From Aegilops tauschii subsp. strangulata (lineage: Eukaryota > Streptophyta > Magnoliopsida > Poales > Poaceae): DNA of 64,000 nt. The stretch spans positions 194,960,788-195,024,787 of the forward strand of contig NC_053036.3 of assembly GCF_002575655.3 (NCBI RefSeq), in the 5' to 3' direction. Position 1 is the stretch's first letter; every line of letters starts with the position of its first letter. The position numbers and the translations under genes were made by a program. Positions 1-10,594 of the stretch are shown here, one piece after another. The notes beneath the pieces were generated by a model. It was not told the DNA's origin, did not search any database, and worked only from the letters and a program-made list of their open reading frames with translations.

Positions 1-276
1 AAGGACTATGGCATCCATCTGAAGTAAGTGCCACTTTACTGTGACAATGAAAGCGCCGTCCAGATTGCCAACAACCCAGTCCAGCACTCAAAGACAAAGC
101 ACATTCAGATCCGTCATCACTTTCTCAGAGATCATGTCATGAAGGAAGATATTGATATCATTCATGTCAACACTGAAGAGCAATTGGCAGATACCTTCAC
201 AAAGCCCTTGGATGAGAAAAGGTTTTGCAAGTTGCGGTGTGAGCTAAATATCTTAGAATCCTCAAATGTCCTGTGA
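1..276 (+). pseudogene. Copia pol C-terminus: RNase H fragment of host element H
   Basis: This is the last part of a Ty1/copia polyprotein. The reading frame from base 1 has a stop at 25-27, just before the RNase H motif LYCDNESAVQIANNP, then runs to TGA at 274-276. It contains the classic copia RNase H end: the CDN..A block, the KHI.IR.HF.R block and the ADTFTKPL block. RNase H removes the RNA strand of the RNA-DNA hybrid during reverse transcription. The stop at 25-27 would end the polyprotein before the last RNase H motifs, so the copy is probably dead. The upstream part is outside the window. Confidence 0.85.
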
Positions 277-590
277 TTGGACACATATCCTAACGCTTAT
301 GCATGTTGATGACTTAGATGTGCAACACACGAAGTAACGTATATCTTCAATCAATGAAGACATACACTCTAAGTGTCAATACATTAATGCGGAATTTGAC
401 TTCGGAGCGCCACGATAATTGTGCACCGTGTCTGGGTCTAATACTTCCTATACGGTGGGTAACACCACCACCAAACTCTTGTTTGAAGTGTTTTAATTGG
501 TGTCACAATTGCATAATCTTCGCATTTGGTTTGTCTTCAACATTGCTTTGACTTCACGTTTATCTTCACAATGTTGAGTTGGTCTTGTGA

Positions 591-640
<50 letters not shown>

Positions 641-1007
641 GTGTTCTGTCCTCTACAGCATTCACTTATAGCTATGTCTTCATCCTTGAATTTTTTATCA
701 AAGTGAATGTGATCGGACCCGAACCCCTTCTATGCTTCTACCTCAAATTCTATCTATCCAAATCATATTCATTCTATTGAAACCTGTCCATTGTCTTCTT
801 TGAATCCTTGTCAGCAGAAGACAAAGTGACAGAAGTTCAAATCTGATTTAATGCCATATCCTTATTGCCTGTATACCGGAGAAGCCGGAACGACCGCCCG
901 ACAACCCAGGCGTGCGTGGGAACATGGAACAACTTCCAATAAGTTGCATGCATGCCACGTGTCCTTCAGATGTGAACCGCCAGGGGCACCTGCATAACTA
1001 TGCTGTG
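277..1007 (+). other. Spacer between pol and the extra ORF of host element H
   Basis: This is non-coding internal sequence of the SIRE-like element. It holds an AT dinucleotide repeat at 593-638. Its right part (about 880-1007) becomes GC-richer, like the upstream region of a plant gene, and joins directly to the TATA-containing segment at 8569 once the Athila-like insertion is removed. Short open frames here show no recognisable domain. Confidence 0.6.
593..638. repeat. AT dinucleotide microsatellite, 23 units
   Basis: An uninterrupted AT run of 46 bp lies in the spacer after pol of host element H. Such runs mutate quickly in length. The frame across it (tyrosine-isoleucine repeats) is a shadow, not a gene. 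Confidence 0.95.
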
Positions 1008-2542
1008 TGATACGTCTCCGTCGTATCTATAATTTTTGATTGTTCCATGCCAATATTATACAACTTTCGTATACTTTTGGCAACTTTTTATACTATTTTT
1101 GGGACTAACATATTGATCCAGTGCCCAGTACCAGTTCCTGTTTGTTGCATGTTTCATGTTTCGCAGAAACCCCATGTCAAACGGAATCCAAACGGGATAA
1201 AAACGGACGAAGAATATTTTTGGAATATTTGGAAAATATGGGATGAAGAATCAACGCGAGACGGTGCCCGAGGGGGGCACGAGGCAGGGGGCGCGCCCCA
1301 CCCCCCTGGGCACGCCTCTGACCCTCGTGGGCCCCTCGTAAGGAGGTTGCTGCTCTTCTTTGGCTGCAAGAAAGCTAATTTTTGAAGAAAAATCTGGGCG
1401 AAGGTTTCAATCCAATCGGAGTTACGGATCTCCGGTTATAAAAGAAACGGTGAAAGGGCAGAATCAGGAACGCAGAAACAGAGAGAGACAAAGAGACAGA
1501 TCCAATCTCGGAGGGGCTCTCGCCCCTCCCATGCCATGGAGGCCAAGGACCAGAGGGGAAACCCTTCTCCCATCTAGGGAGGAGGTCAAGGAAGAAGAAG
1601 AAGAAGGGGCCCCACTCCCCCTCTCTTCCGGTGGCGCCGGAACGCTGCCGTGGCCACCATCATCATCACCACGATCTTCACCAACACCTCCGCCATCTTC
1701 ACCAACATCTCCATCACCTTCCCCCCTCTATCTATAGCAGTCCACTCTCCCACAACCCGCTGTACCCTCTACTTGAACATGGTGCTTTATGCTTCATATT
1801 ATTATCCAATGATGTGTTGCCATCATATGATGTCTGAGTAGATTTTCGTTGTTCTATCGGTGGTTGATGAATTGCTATGATTGGTTTAATTTGCTTGTGG
1901 TTATGTTGCTGTCCTTTGGTGCCCATCATATGAGCGCGCGCGTGGATCACACCATAGGGTTAGTTGTATGTTGATAAGACTATGTATTGGAGGGCAAGAG
2001 TGACAGAAACTTCTACCTAGCATAGAAATTGATGCATACGGGATTGAAGGGCGACCAATATATCTTAATGCTATGGTTGGGTTTTACCTTAATGAACATT
2101 AGTAGTTGCGGATGCTTGCTAATAGTTCCAATCATAAGTGCATAGAATTCCAAGTCAGGGATGACATGCTAGCAGTGGCCTCTCCCACATAAAACTTGCT
2201 ATCGGTCTAGTAAAGTAGCCAATTGCTTAGGGACAATTTCGCAACTCCTACCACCACTTTTCCACACTCGCTATATTTACTTTATTGTGTCTTTATCTAA
2301 ACAACCCCTACTTTTTATTTACCCGGTTTTTATTATCTTGTAAACCTATCCAAAAACACCTACAAAGTACTTCTAGTTTCATACTCGTTCTAGGTAAAGC
2401 GAACGTTAAGCGTGCGTAGAGTTGTATCGGTGGTCAATAGAACTTGAGGGAATATTTGTTCTACCTTTGGCTCCTCGTTGGGTTCGACACTCTTACTTAT
2501 CGAAAGAAACTACAATTGATCCCCTATACTTGTGGGTTATCA
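1008..2542 (+). repeat. 5' LTR of the Athila-like element
   Basis: The LTR is 1535 bp, TG...CA, and matches the 3' copy at 7023-8563 along its length with scattered differences. A TATA-like TATAAAAG lies at 1437-1444 and is a plausible promoter. A CAC/CAT-rich stretch follows at about 1650-1730. Short open frames across it (for example 1047-1385 and 1360-1737) are repeated in the 3' LTR with frameshifts and are not considered genes. Confidence 0.93.
1437..1444 (+). promoter_or_regulatory. Putative TATA box in the 5' LTR
   Basis: TATAAAAG lies about 430 bp into the LTR and is preserved in the 3' LTR at 7454-7461. The position fits the U3/R border. No transcript evidence is available. Confidence 0.45.
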
Positions 2543-2552
2543 AGACCTTTTT

Positions 2553-2570
2553 CCGGCGCCATTGCCGGGC
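2553..2570 (+). other. Primer binding site, tRNA-Asp type (degraded)
   Basis: Ten bases after the 5' LTR lies CCGGCGCCATTGCCGGG. It resembles the complement of the plant tRNA-Asp 3' end (TGGCGCCGTTGCCGGGGA), with a few substitutions. The Athila-like element at 50664 carries the unmutated form at 56037-56054 with the same 10-base spacing. Confidence 0.75.
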
Positions 2571-2666
2571 AGTTATAGCGTGGGGTGAATATTCTCGTGT
2601 GCGCTTGTTTGCTTTATCACTAAGTAATTTTTATTTGCTGTTCTTAGTTGTTCTCTATCTTTAGTT

Positions 2667-4010
2667 ATGGATATGGAACATGAAATACCAAAAAAATTAG
2701 GTTTACTTGCTACTCATGGAGATGGGGAACCTCCTAAAACCCTCGATTATCATTATGTGAAACATATTATGTACTACTTTGATAATCCTGAGAAAACCCC
2801 ATTCAACTTTATAATGGGAGTAACGTTGGATCAACATGAATACTTTAAGGATTATCGCTTGACTCAAAAAGGGAAACTATTATGGGATCAAATTTATATG
2901 TTGTATTGGTATGCTAGGCAACTATGCTTGAGATATGATTATACTTGTTGCTCTAGGATGAAGGTTCCACACCTTCTCTTTTCATGCGAATTTAATGATA
3001 ATGAAACCTTGGCTTCTTATGCTAGAGGTATATATGATTACTATGATGTGGAACAAATAGAAGAATTTGTTGCTTTTATGGGTGCTTATGAAATTGAATC
3101 TATGTTCAAAGAGTTTGAAAATCTTTATGATGCTGTTTATAGACCTGAAAATTTAGCTATCCTTAAATATTGCTATGCCAATTATGAATTCAATTCTGAT
3201 ATTGATGCATTTATTGAGAAAGTCTCCGCTGTCCAAGAGGAGACTAATATTTTGCAGGAGTCTATGGAAGAAGAAATTGATGAAACTGTGAGCTCATTGG
3301 ATGAAAAAGATGATGAGGAGAGCGAAGAACAAAAGGAGGAAGAGCGGATTAGCTACCCGTGCCCACCTTCTAATGAGAGTAACTCTTCAACTCATACATT
3401 CTTTAATTTCCCTTCGTGCTTACCGAAGGATGATAGCTATGATGATTGTTATGATCCCGTTGATTCTCTTGAAATACCCCATTTTGATGATGCTTGCTAT
3501 GCTTGTGGCCAAGATGCCAATATGAATTATGCTTATGGAGATGAACTTGCTATAGTTCCTTATGTTAAACATGAAATTGTTGCTATTGCACCCGCGCATG
3601 ATAGTCCTATTATCTTTTTGAATTCTCCCGACTACACTATATCGGAGAAGTTTACCCTTATTAAGGATTATATTGATGGGTTGCCTTTTACCGTTGCACA
3701 TGATGATTTTGATGAATATAATATGCATGTGCTTGCTGCTCCTACTTGCAATTATTATGAGAGAGGAACTACATCTCCGCCTCTCTATGTTTCCAACATG
3801 ATAAAATTGCAAGAAACTGTTTATACTACGCATTGGCCTTTACTTTGTGTGCATGGATTGTTCTTTTATGACATGCCGATGCATAGGAAGAGAGTTAGAC
3901 TTCGTTGTTGCATGATATATGTTACTTTGTGCTCACTACTAAATTACAAATCATTGTTAATTAAAATTGGCTTTGATATACCTTGGGATCCGGGTGGATT
4001 CACTACTTGA
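2667..4010 (+). CDS. Intact 447-aa ORF of unknown function in the non-autonomous Athila-like element
   Basis: A single open frame starts at ATG 2667, about 95 bp after the primer site, and ends at 4010. I do not recognise its function. The protein has an N-terminal part rich in Tyr, Phe, Leu and charged residues (1-190), a very acidic Glu/Asp-rich middle (about 195-240), an Asp/Tyr-rich segment with scattered Cys (about 260-340), and a C-terminal segment with PMHRKRVRLRC near residues 405-415. That last motif recurs as PMHRKWVRLKC in the ORF of the second Athila-like element (55178-55939). No zinc knuckle, DTG/DSG protease site or YVDD motif is present. It could be a packaging or gag-like protein, but nothing seen proves that. 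Its unbroken frame contrasts with the damaged gag-pol frames elsewhere in the window. Confidence 0.7.
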   Translation: MDMEHEIPKKLGLLATHGDGEPPKTLDYHYVKHIMYYFDNPEKTPFNFIMGVTLDQHEYFKDYRLTQKGKLLWDQIYMLYWYARQLCLRYDYTCCSRMKVPHLLFSCEFNDNETLASYARGIYDYYDVEQIEEFVAFMGAYEIESMFKEFENLYDAVYRPENLAILKYCYANYEFNSDIDAFIEKVSAVQEETNILQESMEEEIDETVSSLDEKDDEESEEQKEEERISYPCPPSNESNSSTHTFFNFPSCLPKDDSYDDCYDPVDSLEIPHFDDACYACGQDANMNYAYGDELAIVPYVKHEIVAIAPAHDSPIIFLNSPDYTISEKFTLIKDYIDGLPFTVAHDDFDEYNMHVLAAPTCNYYERGTTSPPLYVSNMIKLQETVYTTHWPLLCVHGLFFYDMPMHRKRVRLRCCMIYVTLCSLLNYKSLLIKIGFDIPWDPGGFTT

Positions 4011-4810
4011 GCACTATATGCCTAGCTTAATGGCTTTAAAGAAAGCGCTGCTAGGGAGACAACCCAGAAGTTTTAGAGAGTCATTTATTTATGTTGAGTG
4101 CTTTCATAAAGTTTAAAAACAAAAAAAAACAAAGAGGGGAACCCCAAACTTTTCAAAAAGAAAAGTGAAAGTGAAATAGACGAGCATTGTGAAAGTGGGG
4201 GGCGTCCTTGAACTTTGTTCATGCCCATGGAAACTTTGTGAATCTTAATTACAGAAACTTTTCAACAAAAATAATTATCCCCTTGTAAAATTCCATTGTA
4301 TTATAAAAATAATGTGCCAAGGTTTGCCTTTAGGATGTTTACAATGCTTGTTGGTTTGTGCGGTGCAGGACAGAAACTTTGGCTGTAGTGCGCGATTTTA
4401 CATTTTTTGCTGGAACGTCAAATGGTTCTGAAACTTTTTGCAATGTCTTTCTGTACAAATTTTTTATTTTTCATAATTTTGGCAGAATTTATCAAGTATC
4501 AGAAGTATGGTGAATGTTCAGATTATTACAGACTGTTCTGTTTTAGACAGATTCTGTTTTTGATGCATAGTTTGCTTGTTTTGATGAAACTATCGATCCC
4601 TATCAGTGGATTAAGCCATGGAAAAGTTATATTACAGTAGCTACAATGCAAAAACAAAATATGAATTGGTTTTCAACAGTACTTAGAGTAGTGATTTGCT
4701 TTATTATACTAACGGATCTTACCGAGTTTTCTGTTGGAGTTTTGTGTGGATGAAGTGTTCGATGATCGAGAAGGTCTCGATGTGAGAAGAAGGAAGAGAG
4801 GCAAGAGCTC

Positions 4811-4880
4811 AAGCTTGGGGATGCCCGAGGCACCCCAAGGAAATTTTCAAGGAGACTCAAGCGTCTAAGCTTGGGGATGC
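4811..4880 (+). repeat. Two internal copies of the 3' polypurine motif AAGCTTGGGGATGC
   Basis: The motif occurs at 4811-4824 and 4867-4880, 56 bp apart, and again at 7010-7022 (AAGCTTGGGATGC) directly against the 3' LTR. Both internal copies sit beside short GGCACCCC or GGCATCCC inverted partners that could form stems. The second Athila-like element keeps the same three-copy arrangement (minus strand: 54499-54512, 54443-54456 and 52327-52340). Confidence 0.8.
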
Positions 4881-6183
4881 CCCGGAAGGCATCCCATCTT
4901 TCTTCAACACGTATCGGTATGTTTTTGGATTCGTTTCGTTCATGAGATATGTGCAAATCTTGGAGCGTCTTTTGCATTTAGTTTTCACTTTTATTTCATG
5001 CACCATGCTGGTATGAGATAGTCCTTGGTTGATTTATAGAATTCTCTTTGCACTTCACTTATATCTTTTGAGTATGGCTTTATAGAATGCTTCATGTGCT
5101 TCACTTATATCATTTGAAGTTTGGATTGCGTGTTTATCTTCACATAGAAAACCACCATTTGTAGAATGCTCTTTTGCTTCACTTATATTTGTTAGAGCGT
5201 GGGCATATCTTTTGTAGAAAGAAATAAACTCTCTTGCTTCACTTATATCTATTTAGAGAGATGACAGGAACTGGTTATTCACATGGTTAGTCCTAAAATC
5301 CTACATAAAATTTGTAGATCACTGAATATGATATGTTTGATTCCTTGCAATAGTTTTGCGATGTAAAGATGGTGATTAGAGTCATGCTAGTGGGTAGTTG
5401 TGGATTAGTAGAAATACTTGTGTTGAGGCTGTGATTCCCGTAGCATGCACGTATGGTGAACCGTTATGTAACGAAGTCAGAGCATGATTTATTTATTGAT
5501 TGTCTTCCTTATGAGTGGCGGTCGGGGACGAGCGATGGTCTTTTCCTACCAATCTATCCCCCTAGGGGCATGCGTAGTAGTACTTTGCTTTGAGGGCTAA
5601 TAAACTTTTGCAATAAGTATATGAGTTCTTTATGACTAATGTGAGTCCATGGATTATACGCAGTCTCACCCTTTCATCATTGCTAGCCTCTTCGGTACCG
5701 TGCATTGCCCTTTCTCACCTCGAGAGTTGGTGCAAACTTCACCGGTGCATCCAAACCCCGTGATATGATACGCTCTGTCAAACATAAACCTCCTTATATC
5801 TTCCTCAAAACAGCCACCATACCTACCTATCATGGCATTTCCATAGCCATTCCGAGATATATTGCCATGCAACTTCCATCATCATCATATACATGACTTG
5901 AGCATTTATTGTCATATTGCTTTGCATGATTGTAAGATAGCTAGCATGATGTTTTCATGGCTTGTCTGTTTTTTGATGTCATTGCTATGCTAGATCATTG
6001 CACATCCCGGTACACCGCCGGAGGCATTCATATAAGGTCATATCTTTGTTCTAGTATCGAGTTGTAATATTGAGTTGTAAGTAAATAAAAGTGTGATGAT
6101 CATCATTATTAGAGCATTGCCCTAGTGAGGAAAGGATGATGGAGACTATGATTCCCCCACAAGTCGGGATGAGACTCCGGACG

Positions 6184-6245
6184 AAAAAAAAGAGAAAGGC
6201 CAAAAAAAAGAGAAGGCCCAAAAAAATGAGAGAAAAATTGAGAAG
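6184..6245 (+). repeat. A-rich polypurine tract
   Basis: The plus strand is a nearly unbroken run of A and G (AAAAAAAAGAGAAAGG and similar blocks). The reverse complement, a T-rich tract, lies at the matching place in the second Athila-like element (about 53110-53195). Its role is unknown. Confidence 0.75.
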
Positions 6246-7009
6246 GGGCAATGTTACTATCCTTTTACCACACTTGTGCTTCAGAGTAGCACCATGTTCT
6301 TCATATAGAGAGTCTCTTGAGTTATCACTTTCATATACTAGTGGGAATTTTCATTATAGAACTTGGCTTGTATATTCCAACGATGAGCTTCCTCAAATGC
6401 CCTAGGTCTTCATGAGCAAGCAAGTTGGATGCACACCCACTTAGTTTCAGTTTGAGCTTTCATACACTTATAGCTCTATTGCATCTGTTGCATGGCAATC
6501 CCTACTCCTCACATTGACATCAATTGATGGGCATCTCCATAGCCCGTTGATTAGCCGTGTCGATGTGAGACTCTCTCCTTTTTGTCTTCTCCACATAATC
6601 CCCATCATCATATTCTATTCCACCTGTAGTGCTATATCCATGGCTTGCGCTCTTGCGTGAGGGTTGAAAAGGCTGAAGAGCGTTAAAAAGTATGAACCAA
6701 TTGCTCGGCTTGTCATCGGGGTTGTGCATGATGTGAATATTTTGTGTGGTGAAGATGGAGCATAGCCAGACTATATGATTTTGTAGGGATAACTTTCTTT
6801 GGCCATGTTATTTTGAAAAGACATGATTGCTTTATTAGTGTGCTTGAAGTATTATTGTCTTAATGTCAAATGATAGACGATTGCTTTGAATCACTCGTGT
6901 CTTAATATTCATGCCATGATTAGATTACATGATCAAGATTATGCTAGGTAGCATTCCACATGAAAAATTATCTTTTTATCATTTACCTACTCGAGGACGA
7001 GCAGGAATT

Positions 7010-7022
7010 AAGCTTGGGATGC
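7010..7022 (+). other. 3' polypurine-type primer region of the Athila-like element
   Basis: AAGCTTGGGATGC ends exactly where the 3' LTR begins (7023), the position expected for plus-strand priming. The preceding CTCGAGGACGAGCAGG is shared with the second Athila-like element (minus strand, about 52348-52363). Confidence 0.75.
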
Positions 7023-8563
7023 TGATACGTCTCCGTCGTATCTACAATTTTTGATTGTTCCATGCCAATATTATACAACTTTCATATACTTTTGGCAACT
7101 TTTTATACTATTTTTGGGACTAACATATTGATCCAGTACCCAGTGCCAGTTCCCGTTTGTTGCATGTTTTATGTTTCGCAGAAACCCCATATCAAACGGA
7201 ATCCAAACGGGATAGAAACGGACGGAGAATATTTTTGGAATATTTGGAAAATATGGGAAGAAGAATCAACGCGAGACAGTGCCCGAGAGGGGGGGGCACG
7301 AGGCAGGGGGGCGCGCCCCACCCCCCTAGGCGCGCCTCTGACCGTGGGCCCCCCGAAAGGAGGTTGCTGCTCTTCTTTCGCCGCAAGAAAGCTAATTATC
7401 GGAGAAAAATCTGGGCGAAGGTTTCAATCCAATCGGAGTTACGGATCTCTGGTTATAAAAGAAACGGTGAAAGGGCAGAAGCAGGAACGCAGAAACAGAG
7501 AGAGACAGAGAGACAGATCCAATCTCGGAGGGGCTCTCGCCCCTCCCATGCCATGGAGGCCAAGGACTAGAGGGGAAACCCTTCTCCCATCTAGGGAGGA
7601 GGTCAAGGAAGAAGAAGAAGAATGGGGCCCCTCTCCCCCTCTCTTCCGGTGGCGCTGGAACGCTGCCGTGGCCACCATCATCATCACCGCGATCTTCACC
7701 AACACCTCCGCCATCAACACCAACATCTCCATCACCTTACCCCCTCTATCTACAGCGGTCCACTCTCCCGCAACCCGCTGTACCCTCTACTTGAACATGG
7801 TGCTTTATGCTTCATATTATTATCCAATGATGTGTTGCCATCCTATGATGTCTGAGTAGATTTTCGTTGTCCTATCGGTGGTTGATGAATTGCTATGATT
7901 GGTTTAATTTGCTTGTGGTTATGTTGCTATCCTTTGGTGCCCATCATATGAGCGCGCACGTGGATCACACCATAGGGTTAGTTGTATGTTGATAGGACTA
8001 TGTATTGGAGGGCAAGAGTGACAGAAGCTTCTATACCTAGCATAGAAATTGATGCATACGGGATTGAAGGGCGGCCAATATATCTTAATGCTATGGTTGG
8101 GTTTTACCTTAATGAATGTTAGTAGTTGCGGATGGTTGCTAATAGTTCCAATCATAAGTGCATAGAATTCCAAGTCAGGGATGACATGCTAGCAGTGGCC
8201 TCTCCCACATAAAACTTGTTATCGGTCTAGTAAAGTAGTCAATTGCTTAGGGACAATTTCGCAACTCCTACCACCACTTTTCCACACTCGCTATATTTAC
8301 TTTATTGTGTCTTTATTGAAACAGCCCCTACTTTTTATTTACGCGCTCTTTTATTATCTTGCAAATCTATCCAAAAACACCTACAAAGTACTTCTAGTTT
8401 CATACTCGTTCTAGGTAAAGCGAACGTTAAGCGTGCGTAGAGTTCTATCGGTGGTCGATAGAACTTGAGGGAATATTTGTTCTACCTTTAGCTCCTCGTT
8501 GGGTTCGACACTCTTACTTATCGGAAGAGGCTACAATTGACCCCCTATACTTGTGGGTTATCA
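7023..8563 (+). repeat. 3' LTR of the Athila-like element
   Basis: The LTR is 1541 bp and pairs with 1008-2542. It ends in TTATCA immediately before the target duplication CTGTG (8564-8568). It differs from the 5' copy by scattered substitutions and a few small indels, for example in the G-rich run at about 7290. Confidence 0.93.
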
Positions 8564-8568
8564 CTGTG

Positions 8569-8652
8569 CTGTCCCTTTCCTTATAAATAGACAACTCACC
8601 GCGGTCATTATCTCTTCTCCCTCCTCGCCACCTCGCACAAACCCTAGCGCCT
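8569..8652 (+). promoter_or_regulatory. Internal TATA box and leader upstream of the extra ORF of host element H
   Basis: These 84 bp of host element H lie between two insertions. TATAAATAG at 8582-8590 is followed by a CT-rich leader and AAACCCTAGCGCC, which looks like the start of a plant mRNA 5' UTR. Upstream, after removing the Athila-like insertion, it joins the GC-richer sequence ending at 1007. Downstream, after removing the solo LTR, it joins 10239-10594. I infer a promoter for the extra ORF at 32727; no transcript is available to test it. Confidence 0.5.
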
Positions 8653-10233
8653 TGATACGTCTCCAACGTATCTATAATTTTTATTGTTCCATGCTATTAT
8701 ATTATCTGTTTTGGATGTTTAATGGGCTTTACTATGCACTTTTATATTATTTTTGGGACTAACCTATTAACCGAAGGCCCAGTGCAAATTGTTATTTTTT
8801 TGCCTATTTCAGTGTTTCGCAGAAAAGGAATATCAAACGGAGTGCAAACGGAATGAAACCTTCGGGATAGTTATTTTTGGAACAAACGCAATTCAGGAGA
8901 CTTGGAGTGGAGGTCAAGAAAGAACCGAGGAGGCCACAAGGTAGGAGGGCGCACCCAGGGGGGTAGGCACGCCCCCACCCTCGTGGGCCCCTCGTGGCTC
9001 CACCGACCTTCTTCTTTCACCTATATATACTCATATACCCTGAAAACATCCGAGAGCACCACGAAACCCTATTTCCACCGCCGCAACCTTCTGTACCCGT
9101 GAGATCCCATCTTGGGGCCTTTGCCGGCGCTCCACCGGAGGGGGAATCGATCACAGAGGGCTTCTACATCAACACCATAGCCTCTTCGATGATGTGTGAG
9201 TAGTTTACCACAGACCTTCGGGTCCATAGTTATTAGCTAGATGGCTTCTTCTCTCTCTTTGGATCTCAATACAAAGTTCTCCTTGATTCTCTTGGAGATC
9301 TATTCGATGTAATTCTTTTTGCGGTGTGTTTGTCGAGATCCGATGAATTGTGGGTTTATGATCAAGATTATCTATGAACAATATTTGAATATTCTCTGAA
9401 TTCTTTTATGCATGATTTAATTATCTTTGCAAGTCTCTTTGAATTATCAGTTTGGTTTGGCCTACTAGATTGATCTTTCTTGCAATGGGAGAAGTGCTTA
9501 GCTTTGGGTTCAATCTTGCGGTGTCCTTTCCCAGTGACAGCAGGGGCAGCAAGGCACGTAATTGTGGCCATTCAGGATAAAAGATGGGGTTTATATCATA
9601 TTGCTTGAGTTTATCCCTCTACATAATGTCATCTTGCCTAATGCGTTACTCTGTTCTTATGAACTTAATACTCCAGATGCATGCTGGATAGCGGTCGATG
9701 TGTGGAGTAATAGTAGTAGTTGCAGAATCGTTTCGGTCTACTTGTCGCGGACGTGATGCCTATATACATGATCATGCCTAGATATTCTCATAACTATGCG
9801 CTTTTCTATCAATTGCTCGACAGTAATTCATTCACCCACCGTAAATTATGCTATCTTGAGAGAAGCCACTAGTGAAACCTATGGCCTCTGGGTCTATCTT
9901 TCATCATATTATCTTCCTATCAATTTACTATTCCTTCCGCCTTTTATTTTGCAATCTTTACTTTCCAATCTATATCGTAAAAATACCAAAAATATTTATC
10001 TTATTATCTCTATCAGATCTCACTTTTGCAAGTGGTCGTGAAGGGATTGACAACCCCTTTATCGCGTTGGTTGCAAGGTTCTTATTTGTTTGTGTAGGTA
10101 CGAGGCGACTTGTGCGTAACCTCCTACTGGATTGATACCTTGGTTCTCAAAACTGAGGGAAATACTTACGCTACTTTGCTGCATCACCCTTTCCTCTTCA
10201 AGGGAAAACCAACGCAGTGGTCAAGAGGTAGCA
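8653..10233 (+). mobile_element. Solo LTR of an Athila-like gypsy element
   Basis: A single 1581-bp LTR runs from TGATACGTCTCCAACGTATC to AAGAGGTAGCA and is flanked by the target duplication CGCCT (8648-8652 and 10234-10238). No primer site or internal DNA follows, so it is the product of LTR-LTR recombination. A TATA box (TATATATA) lies at 9022-9029, followed by ACGAAACCCTATTTCC, a plausible transcript start region. Its first part resembles the LTR at 50664-52326 (minus), but its last third is different, so it is a related but separate family. Confidence 0.93.
9022..9029 (+). promoter_or_regulatory. Putative TATA box in the solo LTR
   Basis: TATATATA lies after a GC-rich upstream stretch and about 45 bp before an AAACCCTA leader motif. 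The related LTR at 50664-52326 has the same box on the minus strand at 51949-51956. Confidence 0.5.
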
Positions 10234-10238
10234 CGCCT

Positions 10239-10594
10239 CCGCTAGCTCGCATCGACGCCAGAGACGAAGCGCTTTGCTGCCGCGACCTCTTTGATGCCGT
10301 CCTCACGCCGGTCGCGGACCTCGTCATCTCCGCCGCCGCCATAGGTGTCTTCCGCCGCCGAGTTAGGGTGCGGAAGATTGAACTGCTCGGCCTCTCTCTT
10401 CAACTCGTCTAGCAATTCATCAGCGGTAAATAAAACTTACTTTTTACTGCCTTTTTGATCCGTCAAATCCATCCACTTCAAGCAAAAGTGGTTTCTTCAC
10501 TTCCAAATCTGGATCTGCCTTATCTGCATCTCATATTATGCCAAGTATATTCACTTATGCTTCATAACTAGTTAGATTCCTCACTTGTACTAAT
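10239..10594 (+). other. Leader of the extra gene in host element H, with a possible 5' splice site
   Basis: This is host element H sequence between the solo LTR and the Angela insertion. It is GC-rich at first (to about 10420), with codon-like CCGCCGCC blocks. At about 10427 it changes to AT-rich DNA right after GCGGTAAATAAA, which reads like a plant splice donor. The AT-rich part could be the start of an intron that ends near 32577 or 32639. This is inference from composition and motif only. Confidence 0.4.

Larger units (their letters stand above)
4011..7022 (+). other. Non-coding 3' internal region of the Athila-like element
   Basis: About 3 kb without a supported gene. Just after the ORF lies GCTAGGGAGACAACCC (4048-4063), resembling TTGGGAGGCAACCCC read on the minus strand at 55111-55125 of the second Athila-like element. 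Further on are two internal copies of the 3' polypurine motif (4811-4824, 4867-4880), repeats of the phrase TTCACTTATAT (about 5050-5260), and an A-rich purine tract (6184-6245). The same landmarks appear in the same order in the second element. Confidence 0.7.
1008..8563 (+). mobile_element. Complete non-autonomous Athila-like gypsy retrotransposon (Sabrina-type, tentative)
   Basis: LTRs at 1008-2542 and 7023-8563 both run from TGATACGTCTCC to GGGTTATCA. The 5-bp target duplication CTGTG is intact (1003-1007 and 8564-8568). Internal DNA (2543-7022) begins with a primer site of the tRNA-Asp type used by the Athila lineage and ends with an AAGCTTGGGATGC polypurine-type end abutting the 3' LTR. 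There is no gag, protease, reverse transcriptase or integrase. The only long frame is a 447-codon ORF of unknown function, so the element must have moved using enzymes of another element. The family name is from memory; the lineage call rests on the primer site and LTR ends. Confidence 0.9.

Noticed and set aside
1047..1737. Open frames in the LTR of the Athila-like element (also 7062-7859)
   Set aside because: They are repeated in both LTRs with different frame ends; the 265-codon frame in the 3' LTR is split in the 5' LTR, so no conserved protein.
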